The notes: generated from the letters alone by a model not told the origin. Numbered from the stretch's first letter, positions 10,437 through 22,570 are shown. The stretch is DNA of 64,000 nucleotides from Heracleum sosnowskyi (GCA_030848705.1 CM061243.1:116522674-116586673), one strand, 5' to 3'. Numbers and translations: made by a program.

Positions 10437-12043
10437 TGTTAGGGTTGATACATTTGGAATGATGATAACAAAATACTCAAGACAAGAATTTGATCATGAT
10501 ACTGAAGCTGATTGTCAGAAAGTTAGTTCACAGAAGCTGATAAATCAGGAAGCTAACTAGAAGGCATTTTATCAATCCAAGGTCTAAAAGCCACGTCAAA
10601 TGTATGGAAGATATTCTGTCATAAAGTTAGGAAGCAATTCAGAAGCAAGCCAACAGACGTCTAATCAAGCACCAAGTGTTTCAGTGATAAGCCTGCCTAA
10701 ATAACTCAGTAATGGTGAATCAATAAGGATGACAAGATGTTTTATCTAAGGATGAAGCTAAGTGTATCTGTTCTACGGATAAAGATATGGAAATCTTATT
10801 TCATCTACGGATAAGAGCTGAAAACATCAAATGCCATCAACGGATAGAAGCTGAGGACATCTTATCTCATCAACGGATAGAAGCTGAGAACATCTTATCT
10901 CATCTACGGATAAAAGCTGATGACATCATATCTACGGATAAAAGCTGAAGGAAGTCGATCTAAAGATACAGCTAAGGATGTCATGTTTTATCTATGGATG
11001 CAGCTAAGGAGGTCATGGTCTATCTATGGATGCAACCAAGAATGTCATGTCCCATCTATGAATACAGTTATGGAATATTACTTATACGGATATTCTGAGA
11101 TTACCTTTCTACGGATAACTAAAGTAGAATAGTAATATACGGATAAAGAATTAATACGCCTACTGAGATTCATCCCATTCAAGAAGAGCAAATCTATGTA
11201 AAGGAATCTTTTGAAGTTTTCTTTATTTAACAGGTTGAATGGAGGACAGTCTCAGAGATCATCATTACACACCCGTGACTAAAAGATGGTGGATAACGAC
11301 ACAAAAGATGTATGGAATAGGGAGTCAAATTGTAAATATTCGAAGGCTCAAATTCCTACAAATGAAATGTGAAGTCATCTATTATCTTCTATGTCTCGAT
11401 GGATAAATAAGAGTTAAAGCAGCTACCTAGAAGTTTACCTTCTAACTGGATGCAAAGGAAAAGCTTGACAAGCATAAAGACCTATATGCAATACTACATG
11501 TTCATTTATCTCAGCTGATAGTGACATGACAGTCGGGTAACCAAGGAAAGGTCTCTTTCATGCATATGTCACATGGGCTTGGAAGCTAGGTCAATTGCAT
11601 GGACTTAGTAACTCTTGAAGAGAGAAGCACACTCAATCAGAAAGCACCATTTGGGACTATACAAGTTTATCTGTGATGCCAGCCAAGGCATTTCCCGAAT
11701 AGGATAGTTTCTGAGACGAGCATGTGAACAAGCAGAACCAAAAATGTAATATTTTATTATGTTGTAGGTTTTGTTTGTAATATACAGTTGATGTATATAA
11801 GACTGTGTGGAGTAGCATAGAAAGATGTGAAGAGAGCACAAAGTTGAATGTAAAACACTTAGGCTCTCTTTCATCATCTGTGTAAAGCAGCTCGAGTTTG
11901 TTGAAAAAAAAAATCAGAGAATTCTTCAATATACACCTCAAGTGGGCTTTTTCCGAGAAACCCACCTGAAAAGTTTTAAAGTTTGCTTGTCTCCTGCATT
12001 TCTTTTTAACTCGAAGAATTCATTTATGTTCACGGGAATAACA
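10437..12043 (+). repeat. LTR of Sirevirus-like element C (about 1.6 kb)
   Basis: It begins TGTTAGGGTTGATAC after the purine run GAGGAGAT and is taken to end CACGGGAATAACA, giving 5-bp terminal inverted repeats TGTTA/TAACA. A TATA box candidate (GATGTATATAAGA) is at about 11788. No primer-binding site follows, so this is a 3' LTR. It abuts sequence resembling a CACTA terminus, so the element probably inserted there or was truncated there. Confidence 0.65.
10755..11150 (+). repeat. cluster of CTACGGATAA motif units in LTR C
   Basis: About twelve copies of a YHNACGGATA core lie in 400 bp. The best are at about 10765, 10805, 10838, 10871, 10905, 10931, 11108 and 11136. Five successive copies are followed by an AAGCTGA block, making an irregular repeat of about 33 bp (ACGGATAAAAGCTGA, then GACATCTTATCTCA). 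Later copies decay to TATGGATGCA. Confidence 0.75.
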
Positions 12044-12266
12044 CAACGTCACACAATTGTTCGACGAACAACAATTGTTTGTTATGTTCAGAAGAACACC
12101 ATATAGACAATAGTTTGAAATTAGTTCAATAAAACTTGCCTTGTGCTATGTCGGACAACAATTTTTCAAGGAAAAAAAATTCACAGTTGTGTGATTTTTT
12201 GGGACAACAGATATTTTTTCAACTATTGTACAATATGTGTTGTCTGATTGCGTTTTTCTTGTAGTG
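12044..12266 (-). mobile_element. terminal fragment of a CACTA (En/Spm) element
   Basis: Read on the minus strand, the sequence begins CACTACAAGAAAAACGC, a classic CACTA terminus. Behind it are short repeated subterminal blocks with the cores GACAACA and ACAATTGTT in both orientations. No partner terminus was found to the left. The fragment meets LTR C at about 12044. Confidence 0.7.
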
Positions 12267-12569
12267 ATAGCATGCTTAACTTCGTTACTTTTCATAAATT
12301 TTAGTCCCTTCACAAGATCGATTTGTTTATGTGGAACACTGGGGTTGAAATATGGATAGTCCTTAATTGCATTTTCATTCGTATCATCTACAACTATGTC
12401 TTTGTCATTAGATTCATACAAATTTTTATCAAAAACTGCATGGGTATCTTTAAAATCACCCGTCTCTTTGTCATTCTTCCTTTTTTTTTCCTATCTTCTG
12501 CTTGAATTTTCTTACTTTTATCTACGATACGACCCTCATCACTTTCAACTGAATTTTCAGCAATAACGA
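12267..12569. other. intergenic, no gene recognised
   Basis: AT-rich, with short unsupported frames only. Confidence 0.5.
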
Positions 12570-12579
12570 CTTTTTTGTC

Positions 12580-12955
12580 GAGTAAATAGCATTTTGCACC
12601 CCTTAACTTTAGTCACTTTTTCGATTTGGTCTCAAACTTTTATTGTCGACATAATACATCCTCAACTTTGGATTTTGCTTTGTTTTGCACCCCTTTACTC
12701 ATTTTTCATTCAAAATAATTCAATTTACTCTTGTGTATATTAACAGTAACAGTTATTATTTAAACTTAATAAAATAATCTTTCGATTTTACCCCTATACA
12801 TATCAACGGTGACAGTTATTTTGGACGAAAAATGATTAAAAAGATGCAATACAGAGCAGAATTTAAAGATAAGGGATGCATTCTGCCGACATTAAAAATT
12901 TGAGACTAAATGGAAAAAGAGACTAAAGATAAGGGGTGTAAAGTGAAATTTACTC
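12580..12955. mobile_element. MITE with about 130-bp inverted repeats, probably MULE-derived (376 bp)
   Basis: The two halves are inverted copies. The left half reads GAGTAAATAGCATTTTGCAC, and the complement of the right half reads GAGTAAATTTCACTTTACAC. Both continue through CCCCTTA-CTTTAGTC, GTCTCAAA and the GCATCC/ACATCC blocks. The flanking target duplication is CTTTTTTGTC at 12570-12579 and 12956-12965. This 9-10 bp size fits a Mutator-type origin. Confidence 0.8.
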
Positions 12956-12965
12956 CTTTTTTGTC

Positions 12966-13578
12966 CTTATTAATCTCATCGCCATTTTCAACTTTTTCTA
13001 TCTTTTTCTTCCTCACACCAAACACCTCTTCATCAGTATCACTAAAATGATCAAGACTAGCAACATCACTTCCACCATTCTGGTTGATACCATCATCGTC
13101 AAATATATTTTTATTCTTTTATTCTACTAGTTTTTTATTCTTTCATTCTTATTGTTCTAATCTATTTTTGATGTATAAAGATCCGAACGTGATAAGATTC
13201 CCTATAAAAACAAATATTGATATAATAATTTTAGCTTGAATGATTTAACTTAGCTATTGCTACTGTTAGATTTTTTAGCCCCTAATGCTAGATCTTTCTG
13301 GCTCAGAAAAATGAACAAAAAACTAGTAGTGTACCTGATTCTAAGCTTCCGTTGTAAACTCATGGTATTTGGGAGCAATATAATTGGTAATAAAATTAGC
13401 AAAGTCAAATCTCTTCATCGTTTTATTCCAAATTTTCGCGATATAACCTGTTCGTCAGCCATGAATAGTCCACTTATTCTCGGCACTCAACCATTACGAC
13501 TTCAAATACTTGAGTCCCTGGACAAAGAAAACATTACAACTATATACATTTATATAAACAGGTAATTCATGTGAAAGA
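12966..13578. other. intergenic, no gene recognised
   Basis: Only short frames without recognisable domains. Confidence 0.5.
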
Positions 13579-13848
13579 ATGACAAAAATACCACATTTTT
13601 TAAGGTTAAGTAACAACAATACCCATTTTCAAGTTTTTGGCTATTTTTACCGACCAAATACCCATTCCTAGACTGGGTAGTCTGAGAAAGCGTATTTCAA
13701 AAAAAATAATTTAAGCCAAATACCCAGTCTGAGAAAGCGTATCTCGAGATACCAAGTGTGAAAAAGCGTATTTTGAGATACCCAGTCAGAAAAAACGTAT
13801 CTCACTGATATTTTTGGCCATATTTTCAAAATGTGGTATTCTTGTCAC
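13579..13848. mobile_element. possible MITE with internal 36-40 bp repeats
   Basis: The ends ATGACAAAAATACCACATTT and, complemented from the right, GTGACAAGAATACCACATTT form imperfect inverted repeats. The centre (13660-13800) holds three to four diverged direct copies of a unit with the cores TACCCAGTCTGAGAAAGCG and TATCTCGAGATA. No convincing target duplication was identified. Confidence 0.5.
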
Positions 13849-15127
13849 CAAATTTAAAAATTGTGTTAATTTTGGCCATCACCCAGATGAATGATCTAAC
13901 AAATTCATTGCATATATAAACATTAATGTTTATAAAATGACTATATATATATATATTAACGGTAATATTTTCATATATTAAACTTTTAATTGTTAAATTA
14001 AAAAGATCATAATATAGGTGGATCTCTTAGTTGAGCTTGTTTACTTTATGATCTCCGAAATATGGGCGCCACTTTTTTTCTAGTGGTTACAGCCTTAAGG
14101 CATTTGTCTTATATCTGAAAACTATCTCACGCGCCACACTCTTTCATTCTGTCCCCTTATCAAGTTTTTTCACGCGTTTATATTTACAATTCCAAATTCA
14201 ATTTAAATTCACTAATCCTAGCATTAATGTGTTGTTGTGTTCAATGTCTAATGTTTTGTTTAACTTTCCATATTGCTTAGGTGGGCAAAAACATGAAAAA
14301 CAATGAAAGTTTGAGGGTAATTGACCATCAATTGAGACATGAAACATCAATTGAATCTGCAGGGGTTGCCATCTGGTGGGGGCCAAAAATGATGCGAAGG
14401 AGGTGGGAAAAGATGTATGTGTGTCTTGCCTTAATAACATTATAAGATTTAAACTTATGTATTTCTGTAAGTGTGTGTAATGTTATGCATATCTGAATGA
14501 CTTACTTCCAATATTTTTTGCAAAACCAAGATTTCAGTCTAGTGATGGCTAATCGTTTGAAGTCGATGATAAATATACCAATGCCACATAACAGCCAACT
14601 AATGTTGCCTACATGCTATATACAATGCCCAAGGGTAGAGGTTTTGCAGAAGTTCTTTACTGGTAAAGATGAAACATACTAACAATAGTTAAACCTCTAA
14701 ACTGATTCTTCTTCCCTTTTATTTTCAAGATTCGATATTTACTTTACTTTGTTTAGGGCCTTTGATATTTGAAGTTGCTTGCCCCAAGCATTCTTGGTGA
14801 CCTTACATGAAGGCAGAACGAGTTATGTTCACCCTATATATGAACACGGGCTAAAGCAAACTATACATACCGTCGCCGACCATGTTCTTGAAAATGGTTA
14901 TTAGAGGGAATATATTTGAAGGATGCCAGAAGTAGCATGGTAAGAAAAAATAATCAATAATTATATATCCAAAAATTTGTTTGATCCTTTATGCTCGTAT
15001 CTATTGTTCATTGTATAAATTGTATTTTTCACATTATTTCAATAAGAGTTTAATGTTCTTAACCACGTACTCTATTTATATTTGTTTGTTAATTAGGAGT
15101 ATGAGTATCTAAGTCAAGAGACAAGAC
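13849..15127. other. intergenic or host sequence, no gene recognised
   Basis: Short frames only. Some stretches look like decayed coding sequence (for example near 14790-14930), but I could not assign a family. Confidence 0.45.
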
Positions 15128-15880
15128 AAATTATAAAAGACATGTGGTTGAATCTTAATTCGAAATGCAATGTGCATGCTGCAAACAAAGATTTTGTCTT
15201 GTACCAGAAATCTATCCACTCAAGACTTGCCGATAACTACAAGTTAACAAATTACAACGGTAACTTTGGCGAGAGCCAATGGTTGGAAATTGGGCTTTGC
15301 CCCGAACACATACTAGCAGTGTAAAGAATTCCAGTATGCATTTAGAGCGGTTTCAAGCGTTGATGTTTTCATGAATGTGCAACCAAACGAGCAGTTTAAG
15401 ATGGCCCCTACCTTCGTGAGATAAATGTGGCACATTCGCAGTGGCCCGTGGTGTGGGTGAGGGTGGACCATCCTCTTGCCTCTCACTATTGGTCTAGATT
15501 GTTTTTCCTAGTATGATTCAGTTTGTGGACGAAACATTGAAAGTTTGGTTTGTAGTCTGGTCCTCCATAGTTTGGTCACTCACTCCACAACCGTTAGAAA
15601 TTTCTTATCAAATCGATGAAAACCGTTAGATAAAATACTAAAAATTATTATATAGAGTATTTTTTCTATTTTAAATCTATGAGAACCGTTAGATGAAATA
15701 CTAAAAATTATTATATATATAGTACTTTTTCTATTTTTTCATAACTAAAACATTTCATTTTTTTATCGGTTTGCAACTTTCTCTCTCGTTTTGAGAGCCG
15801 ACTCCCAAAATTAGGGTTTGAGCCGCCACTTCTTCATTCTTCAACCATCGTCCCCTTCATTGATTAAACCCCTTCACTCT
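15128..15880 (+). repeat. host segment, left copy of a 0.75-kb direct repeat flanking element B
   Basis: This segment recurs at 25435-26184 with only a handful of substitutions and small indels. It includes a 60-codon frame (15142-15324) of unknown identity and an internal tandem duplication of about 66 bp around CCGTTAGATRAAATACTAAA (15625-15745). It ends at ...CACTCT, directly before the LTR of element B. Confidence 0.9.
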
Positions 15881-16933
15881 TGTTGGTCCTTATGTATTGC
15901 AGAAGGGGGGGGGGATGAATGCAATACTGATAAAATTCAATCTAAATTTCAACAACTAAAATCAAGATTAAATGTTATCAGCAATATATGCAATCACGAA
16001 CAGTATGCAGTAAGAACAAGATTCACAAAATAAATGTTTTATTTATTTTGCAAAGTGTTGCTACAACCTCAAGAAAGAATTCTTGAGCTTCGGTTTTCTC
16101 CAAGACACTTGCTTGTCTTAGTTACATATCTAGAATGAATTGATAGTATGTATAAGACTAATCCTATCACTATCAGTCACGGGTTTGTGAAGCTGCTGTC
16201 ATTGTCAAATGGCAGCTTCTTACATATTGTCTTACCCATGTGACTTTCCTAAATTGCTAACCTGTCAGTTGAACATTACAAAGAAAGCAACCTAGATTCA
16301 TTCTATTTCCAGCTAAAATAATTCAGCAGATAAAGACTTGACCTTGCTCTTGAATTGATTCGCTTTTGTTTTGTAGTGCTTGAAGCTTCTGTCGTAGTCT
16401 TGCAGACTTGGTGCAGCTTAGGGATACTGCATCACGCCTGTTTCTTGAACATTTAAACTGTCACGGGATTTGACCGAGAAAGATACCTAGAACAGGGATC
16501 TTTATCGAGACAGTTACTTTTGCCACAAAGCTTGCTGTCACAGGAATGATCTTTTGGTGACAGTATGAGTTCCCCACATAGAGTGCTGTCGAGGATTCCA
16601 AACTTGCTGTCGAGGGCAATAGTTGCTGTCGCGTAGTCTTCCGCCAATGTTGCTGTCAGAGTGAATATGCTGTCTTGACTTGCAACATTCTGTCTTCTTG
16701 TAATCTTACTGTCACAACTTTAGGACAGTAACCTTTATTCATGCTGTCATCTAAAATGCATTCTTTGAGGCTTGAACACATAAGTGAACTTCTTTCAAAT
16801 TACACAACTAGAATAACATTACATACTGATTACAAGAACATACTTTGGCTATGACAGTATGTTCTACTTAATTAAAAAATTAAGTACATTCAAAGTTAAG
16901 TTGTTTCTATGCTATCACCCATAAATCCCAACA
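15881..16933 (-). repeat. 3' LTR of element B (1053 bp, complete)
   Basis: The plus-strand ends TGTTGG and CCAACA form 6-bp terminal inverted repeats. On the minus strand the LTR starts TGTTGGGATTTATGGG right after the purine tract. Near its end an 8-bp perfect stem (GTATTGCA/TGCAATAC, 15894-15901 and 15920-15927) encloses a C-rich loop, comparable to LTR A. The motif GACAGY/RCTGTC occurs at least a dozen times between 16190 and 16870. Confidence 0.9.
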
Positions 16934-16944
16934 ATCTCCCCCAA
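16934..16944 (-). promoter_or_regulatory. polypurine tract of element B
   Basis: On the minus strand TTGGGGGAGAT lies immediately before the LTR TG, matching the Sirevirus plus-strand primer layout. Confidence 0.75.
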
Positions 16945-17025
16945 TTTGTTTTTATGGAAAATAACAACAAATTTACAATATGTGCTGACAACTTAACTAA
17001 CAAGATCAGAATGGATTAAGAATTT

Positions 17026-20000
17026 TTACTTAGCTTGAGATTTCCTCTTCTGTCTTGCTACATCCTCTCTTTTGAGAGCTTCTACCAAGTAGCCTCTTAG
17101 ACCTTCTATAAGAGAAATTTCAGCAGCAGTAACTGCAGCATCCTCTACTTCTTCAATGATCTTCTTTATGGTAGGAGAGATGAGAGAACTAGCATCCCTG
17201 AGATTCAGCCATTGCTCTATATCATATGGATAGGTTCTGAAGTGAAGTTCTTCACTAATGAGCTTGAATCTACTTCCAGGATAAGCATTGAGAGTCCTTC
17301 TCCTTTGCTTGTCCAGCTTTGAGTCTTCTCCTTTTCTTCCTTCCAATAATTTCTCTATTTCATCAGAACAAATCTGCTCCAAGGGATGAACTGATCCAGC
17401 TACCATATACTGTAAATCCTTCAGAGTGGTTGTTTTAAGCTTATGCAAGCTGCAAACATAGATTTCTTCTTTTAGAAACTTGACTCTTAGGGGATTTTCC
17501 AGCATATATGGTTGATAATTTGGAGCTTCACTTTCTGCCTTGTTAGAGGCCTTGTGTTTTTCCAGTAGTTCAGCCTCCTTCTTATCAAGTTCTGACTGAG
17601 TTTGAGAATGTTCAGAAGATTCAGGTCTTTTGCTTGGCTTGGGTTGCCCTTCCTGAGTTGGTTGGGCTTGCCCTTCTTCTGTGGGTAAATCATGAAACTC
17701 ATAGTACTAGTGATATGGTATAGGAGAGGCTGGGAGATCAGTTAGAATATCAGCATCATCAAAATCTGCAAAGTTGTAGCCGAATTTCTGATAGAATTCA
17801 GCATCCCTATCAGCCTGATATTTCAGAATATGTTCCATGACAGACTCTGGAACATTATCATAGCTCTCCAGCAACTCTACCATTCTTTCCAGGTAGAAGA
17901 AGTCAATTCTCCTTTTATCTATGGTTGATATGCTGGTCTTGGTTGATGTGGCTACTAGATTGAAGTCCTTGTCAATCTTGGCAGACCTTGATTCTTCCCA
18001 CCACAGAATGTACTCAGAAGCCTCTTGATTTGCATCCAGCTTAACCTCAACACTCTTAATTTCTTTTGATTGCATCTGTTGAACTTTAAGACTGTTGGGA
18101 GGAATTGATTGAATTGGCTTCCTAAGATTTCTGCCAAATCCAGTGGCCTTTTCCTTTCCTGAGTACTTGTGCTTCCCTGCAGGTTTCTGTCTAGAAAACC
18201 ATGCCTTTGCTTTGGCTTTCAGTCTTTTGGGTTTGACAGTAGCTTTGGCTTCATCCTTGACAGAACCTTCCTTGACAGTACCTTTGTCGACAGCATCTTC
18301 TATGACAGTATCCTTGTCGACAGTACCTTTGGTGGCAACATCTTTTTCTGCATTTATGCAGTCAATAGCACATCTAAGAATGCTTGCCTCCAAAGCTTCC
18401 AGTATTCTTGTCTCCTCTTCATCTGTTGCACAAGCATCTTTCTTTTCCTGGCTAGGAGTTTCTTCAGTGCCTTCATTCTGAGATTGAATACCAGTATTCT
18501 CAGAATTACTTCCACCAGCATTTCCAGCATTTCCAGAAGCTTCACCACCTCTATCCTCACCATCATCATCATCATCATCATCATCATGAAGAGGAATGTT
18601 GTAGAGGCAACTTCCACCTTGATCATTTCTTTTCGCATTGGCTCTAGAGATTAGCTCCTTCATTCTAGCTCCCAGTGCCTTGTCTCTCAACACCAGCATT
18701 TTGTAGATCTCTTGAACAGCATGAACTCTTCCTGGATTGGCATTTGAACTGAGTATTCCATCTAGTACTTTCAGAATTGACTTGGTTTCCATTCTGGATG
18801 GGCTAACCAAATTCATGAAGCTGTTCCTTCTTGTGCCATCCTTAGTTTTAGATCTGTAGAAAACACTTGGTGGATTTGAGTAGACTTCAGGTAGCTTCTG
18901 TGTGATCAGGTTCTGGATTTGCATATCCAATATTTCATTGAATGGTGTTTGAGTTGCCCTGATCTTTCCCTTCAAAGCACACAACACCTTTGCTGGCAGA
19001 CTCTGCAATAATTGCATTGTGATGAAATAAGATATGCCAGAAGTGAGATAAATACTTACAGCCCATCTTTTCTCATCATTCACCATTACACTGACACTAG
19101 TAATTTGATCCTTTAACAGTTTTGTGGTGTTGGTTGGACGGTTGCTTGGAGCATTCATTGCTTTTTCCACCAAACTGCTAAATTCACTGTCATGGTTGTG
19201 TAATGTGCTCTCCCTGTAATCCACCATCAGGACATTGGCTTCTTCTTGATCAAATTGAGTGCCATTTGACCACATAATTCCGTCCTGGATGGATTCAGGC
19301 AGTTTCCCTTTACCTTTCCCAAGCTTGTTTTGTTCCTCCATTTCTCTCCATTTCTTCTGTAGAGCAGTTTCTTGAGTTTCTGGAGTTGTTTCTCTAATTA
19401 CCACAGGAGGCAAGATTGGGTGTCTAGATGCAGGTCTTCTTTGCATTGCATCTTGAGTTGCCTTTGACATTAACACCTGTTCACCATCCAATTCAACTTC
19501 AACCAGATCTTCAGCTTTATCCTGTGGTTGTTCACTGCTTGGTTTGGCTTGCTCCCCCTTAGTCCTTGCTTTCCTTTTAACTCCTGAAACTTGTTTTGCT
19601 CCCCCTTTGGTCTTCACAGATACTGGCTTCCCCTGAGTTCCACCTGATTCCTGAATAGGTAAAGATTCTGATCTTGCTACCTTCTCCCCCTTAGTTGAGT
19701 TGGCAGCTACCAGGTCAGTAAGGAACTGAATAGAGAGTTGAGTAGCAGCAAAACCATCAACCACCAGTTGAGAGAGAGAGTCCAGTTTGGAGTTCAAAGT
19801 AGCACATTGTCCTTCCAGAGCTGCAATCCTGTTTCCAAAATTAGCAGAGGGGCCACCAATCCTTAACCTTCTTGGAGGGGAAGGAAAAGAAAGGGGCCTG
19901 GAGGCTATGGGGGTTCTCACACTCTCAGGGTGTTTTTGAGTGAACTCATCACCCCTCACAGTTTGACTCTCAAGGCCTAATGCCTGAATAGTGTGGGCTC

Positions 20001-21408
20001 CCTCAATATCTCTCTGGACATGCTCAAGTCCCTCTCCTTTTGCCAGCTCATTTGGCTGCCTCTCATGTTTATGCTCACCTCTCTTTTCTTTTATCTCTCT
20101 TTTCTTTTGCACACCCTCACTCAACCTAGATGCATGGGTATGAGCAGTACTAACATGCATGGAATGAGAAGATTTAGAATGTACCTTTAGGAGTTTGGCA
20201 AGAGGTAGGTCATCATCAGAGGCATCCTCAATGATTACAACATCAAAATCAGGCTGGGAGGACTTGACAGCATCTTGAGCAGAAATGTTACTGTCAGTTG
20301 GAGTCTGGACAGCAGGTTCTGGCATGACAGCAACTTTGGGATGTGGAGTGACAGTAGGTTCTGTAGTGACAATATATTTCTCTCTACCCATGACAGCAGC
20401 TGTGTCCAGGACAGCACCATTTCCAGTGTCTTTGACAGCAACAGAGGCTGTGACAGCATCTTCCTGAAGGTAAGATGCTCCTTGGAGTTCAGACAAAGTG
20501 TTGGCTGTTTTATTTTCTGAAAAGATACCACTTTGCCCTTGCTCAGTGTTTGGAGGAGTGGTTTCCATCTCACTTTGAGAAATGGGTTCTTGTGGACCAC
20601 TAGATGGGGGCTCATCCATGATTGGAGATGGATGATCAAAACCTAAAGGGTTGGGACTGTCCCCTTCTCTAGGTTGTGGAGAAGAAACAAGGGAATGTGT
20701 AGGGAAGGAAGAAGGTGAAAGTGTGGGAGAGAGTGGGGGCTGATTCACAGGTGAAACATGTGAATCATCAATGGGAGTAGAAAAATCCTCACTGTGCCCT
20801 AACTCACTGTGTGTTTCTTCAAGTGGGGGTATCTCAGGTTGTGAACCATGAGTTTGTGCAGACTCTGTACAGGGTGCCTTGGGAGACAGACCAATTTCAA
20901 TAGATGCACCTTGTTGAGAAGGCACATCTAGGGAGGTGTTTGAATCCCTTTCAGTAACTACAGTTTGTTGAGAAACTGCAGCTTGGCTAACAGTGGTTTT
21001 GGTCCTCCTAGCTCTCTTCTTCTTAGGCTCAGGGGGAACCACTGGGGGTTCTGTTTGACTACCATCCTTATTTGCTGCGCTAGGTGCAGTGTCTCCCTCC
21101 TGACTAACAGAGCTACCACCAACATCAGCTTCTAAGGATCTTTTTCTGGATTCTTGCAAGGCTTTTCTTTGGGCTTTGGGAAGTCGAGAGGGCCTAGGCT
21201 GAGTGTATGGTGTTGAATGTTGGTTAACTGAATTTGGGTCTAATTCAGTTTCATTCGCAAGAGTAAAGGAATCATAACCAGTAGGTAATGGATAATCAAG
21301 GTTGGACACTTGATCAACCATGTGCTGAGTGAAACAAAGTGGAATATGTGCATTTAGATCCTGTGAAGATAATAGTGTGTGTGTGTGTTCTTTTTCAAGA
21401 CAGAGCAA
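17026..21408 (-). pseudogene. ORF3 of element B, main part, interrupted by one in-frame TAG
   Basis: On the minus strand an open frame of 1233 codons runs from 21408 to a TAG at 17709-17707. The same frame then stays open to 17026, adding about 226 codons rich in Lys, Glu and Gln that end in SLIEGLRGYLVEAL and a basic tail. The long middle is low-complexity and Pro/Ser/Thr/Gln-rich, probably disordered. It includes a run of eight Asp (near 18560-18583, a CAT/ATC microsatellite) and two blocks of short repeats ending in Ala-Val or Thr-Val (20265-20462 and 18232-18325), which are copies of the element's GACAGY motif. A conserved-looking region (about 18650-19150) contains INAALG-independent segments such as LQSLPAKVLCALKGKIR. 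It belongs with the 22088-21354 frame. Function unknown. Confidence 0.7.
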
Positions 21409-22088
21409 ACCTCTAGACGAGGAGCATCATTATTAAACTCACAGAAAGAATTGATGCACATCATTAGGAAGCGAGGGTAGATTGATACCTTCTTACCTAT
21501 GGCAGCCCTGAGTTGTGCCATGAGGAGAGCTCCAACATTCACCTTGTATCCATGGACAAGAGAATGTGTCAGTTTCTTGATGTAGGAGGGTATCCCATTC
21601 CAGCCTGTAGACTTGGTAGAGAACACCTTGACCATGACATCAAATATCATGCTCCACTCCTTTCTCAGATATTTCCTATCCATTTCACCAGACGGGTACC
21701 ATTTGGTTGTTCCCTCTTCGAGAATAGGGCCTGCATACCCAATCTTCAAGAAGAGCTTCTTCAGAGTGTCATCATTAGCAAGTTGAGCAAAGGTTTGGCC
21801 TGCTTCCAGTGTAATTCCAAGAGCAGCATTGATGACCTCAACTGTGAGAGTGTATTGTTGCCCAGTAATTTTGAATTGAATAGCTGGGTTTTCACCCTCA
21901 GTTTGAGCAACAGCAGTTCGCCAAAATGCCTCAAGTTTGTCTAAGTCAAGAATTGGTGTTGAGGTAATGGTTGAACGAAGATAGGACTTGTTCAAGAAAA
22001 ACACCAGTCCTTTGAAACCTTCACCAGCATCGTTGGGGGAAAAGATGCCAGCAAAGTTTGTTTGAGAGAGAGACTGTTTGGGGGCCAT
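21354..22088 (-). pseudogene. ORF3 of element B, N-terminal domain (Transposase_32-like)
   Basis: The 244-codon frame starts MAPKQSLSQ. It carries the segments FWRTAVAQTE, YTLTVEVINAALGI, MDRKYLRKEWSMIFDVMVKV and GALLMAQLRAAIGKKVSIYPRF. These resemble the folded N-terminal domain of the plant 'putative plant transposon protein' family and the position of ORF3 in element A. The frame runs out in a GT microsatellite (about 21372-21388), exactly where the overlapping 1233-codon frame begins in another phase. The two are therefore best read as one ORF3 split by a repeat-length change. The protein is much longer than ORF3 of element A (456 aa), because of the disordered insert. Confidence 0.7.
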
Positions 22089-22254
22089 GGAGATTTCAAG
22101 AAAAGAAGAAAGTGAGAAAGTAGCTTTTTGCTTGAAGAAAAGTATTTTGCCTTGAGTTTTGTGAGAGTGATATGTCTGAGTAACTGGAGAATAAATATGG
22201 GTATCTCAAACGTTTGTACACAAAGTGGAGTTAAAGGACGTGTCTTAACCCACT

Positions 22255-22570
22255 CTCTTAACACGTGAGTTACTGCCCGTTATTCACTGTCAAATGTGGG
22301 GTGAATATCCAATTACAACGGTCCACTATTGTTGACAGTAACCTGTGCGCTTAGAAACAATCTGTCAGTAATAAGCGGTGGTGACAGTAGGTTTTGCGCG
22401 ACAACAACTATTGCGCAAAAACATGCTGTCACCGTTAAGCATTTGAGTGACAGTATCCTCTAAAGCCGTGACAGAAAGTCTTTCCCTGCTGTCAAGAAGG
22501 TTGCTGTCAAGAAGCTCAGGACAGTATCCTTCTTAGTGACAGTAACTTAAATGAGAAATTATTTCTGTCA
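22255..22570. repeat. GACAGY/RCTGTC motif cluster in the untranslated region of element B
   Basis: At least ten copies in both orientations lie in 300 bp between ORF3 and pol. Examples are TTGACAGTAAC (22333), GTGACAGTAGG (22380), ATGCTGTCACC (22425), GTGACAGTATCC (22447) and two adjacent GCTGTCAAGAAG copies (22488-22515). A second small cluster is at 23297-23370. Confidence 0.75.

Noticed and set aside
15142..15324. 60-codon frame in the duplicated host segment as a gene
   Set aside because: No recognisable domain, and both copies are preserved only because the duplication is recent.
16453..16647. 64-codon frame in LTR B, repeated at 24967
   Set aside because: Inside the LTR motif cluster and duplicated with it; no protein resemblance.
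18143..20639. Frames of 60-161 codons opposite or shifted to ORF3 of element B
   Set aside because: Shadows of the long ORF; low-complexity runs (poly-Ile, poly-Met) come from the CAT/ATC microsatellite.
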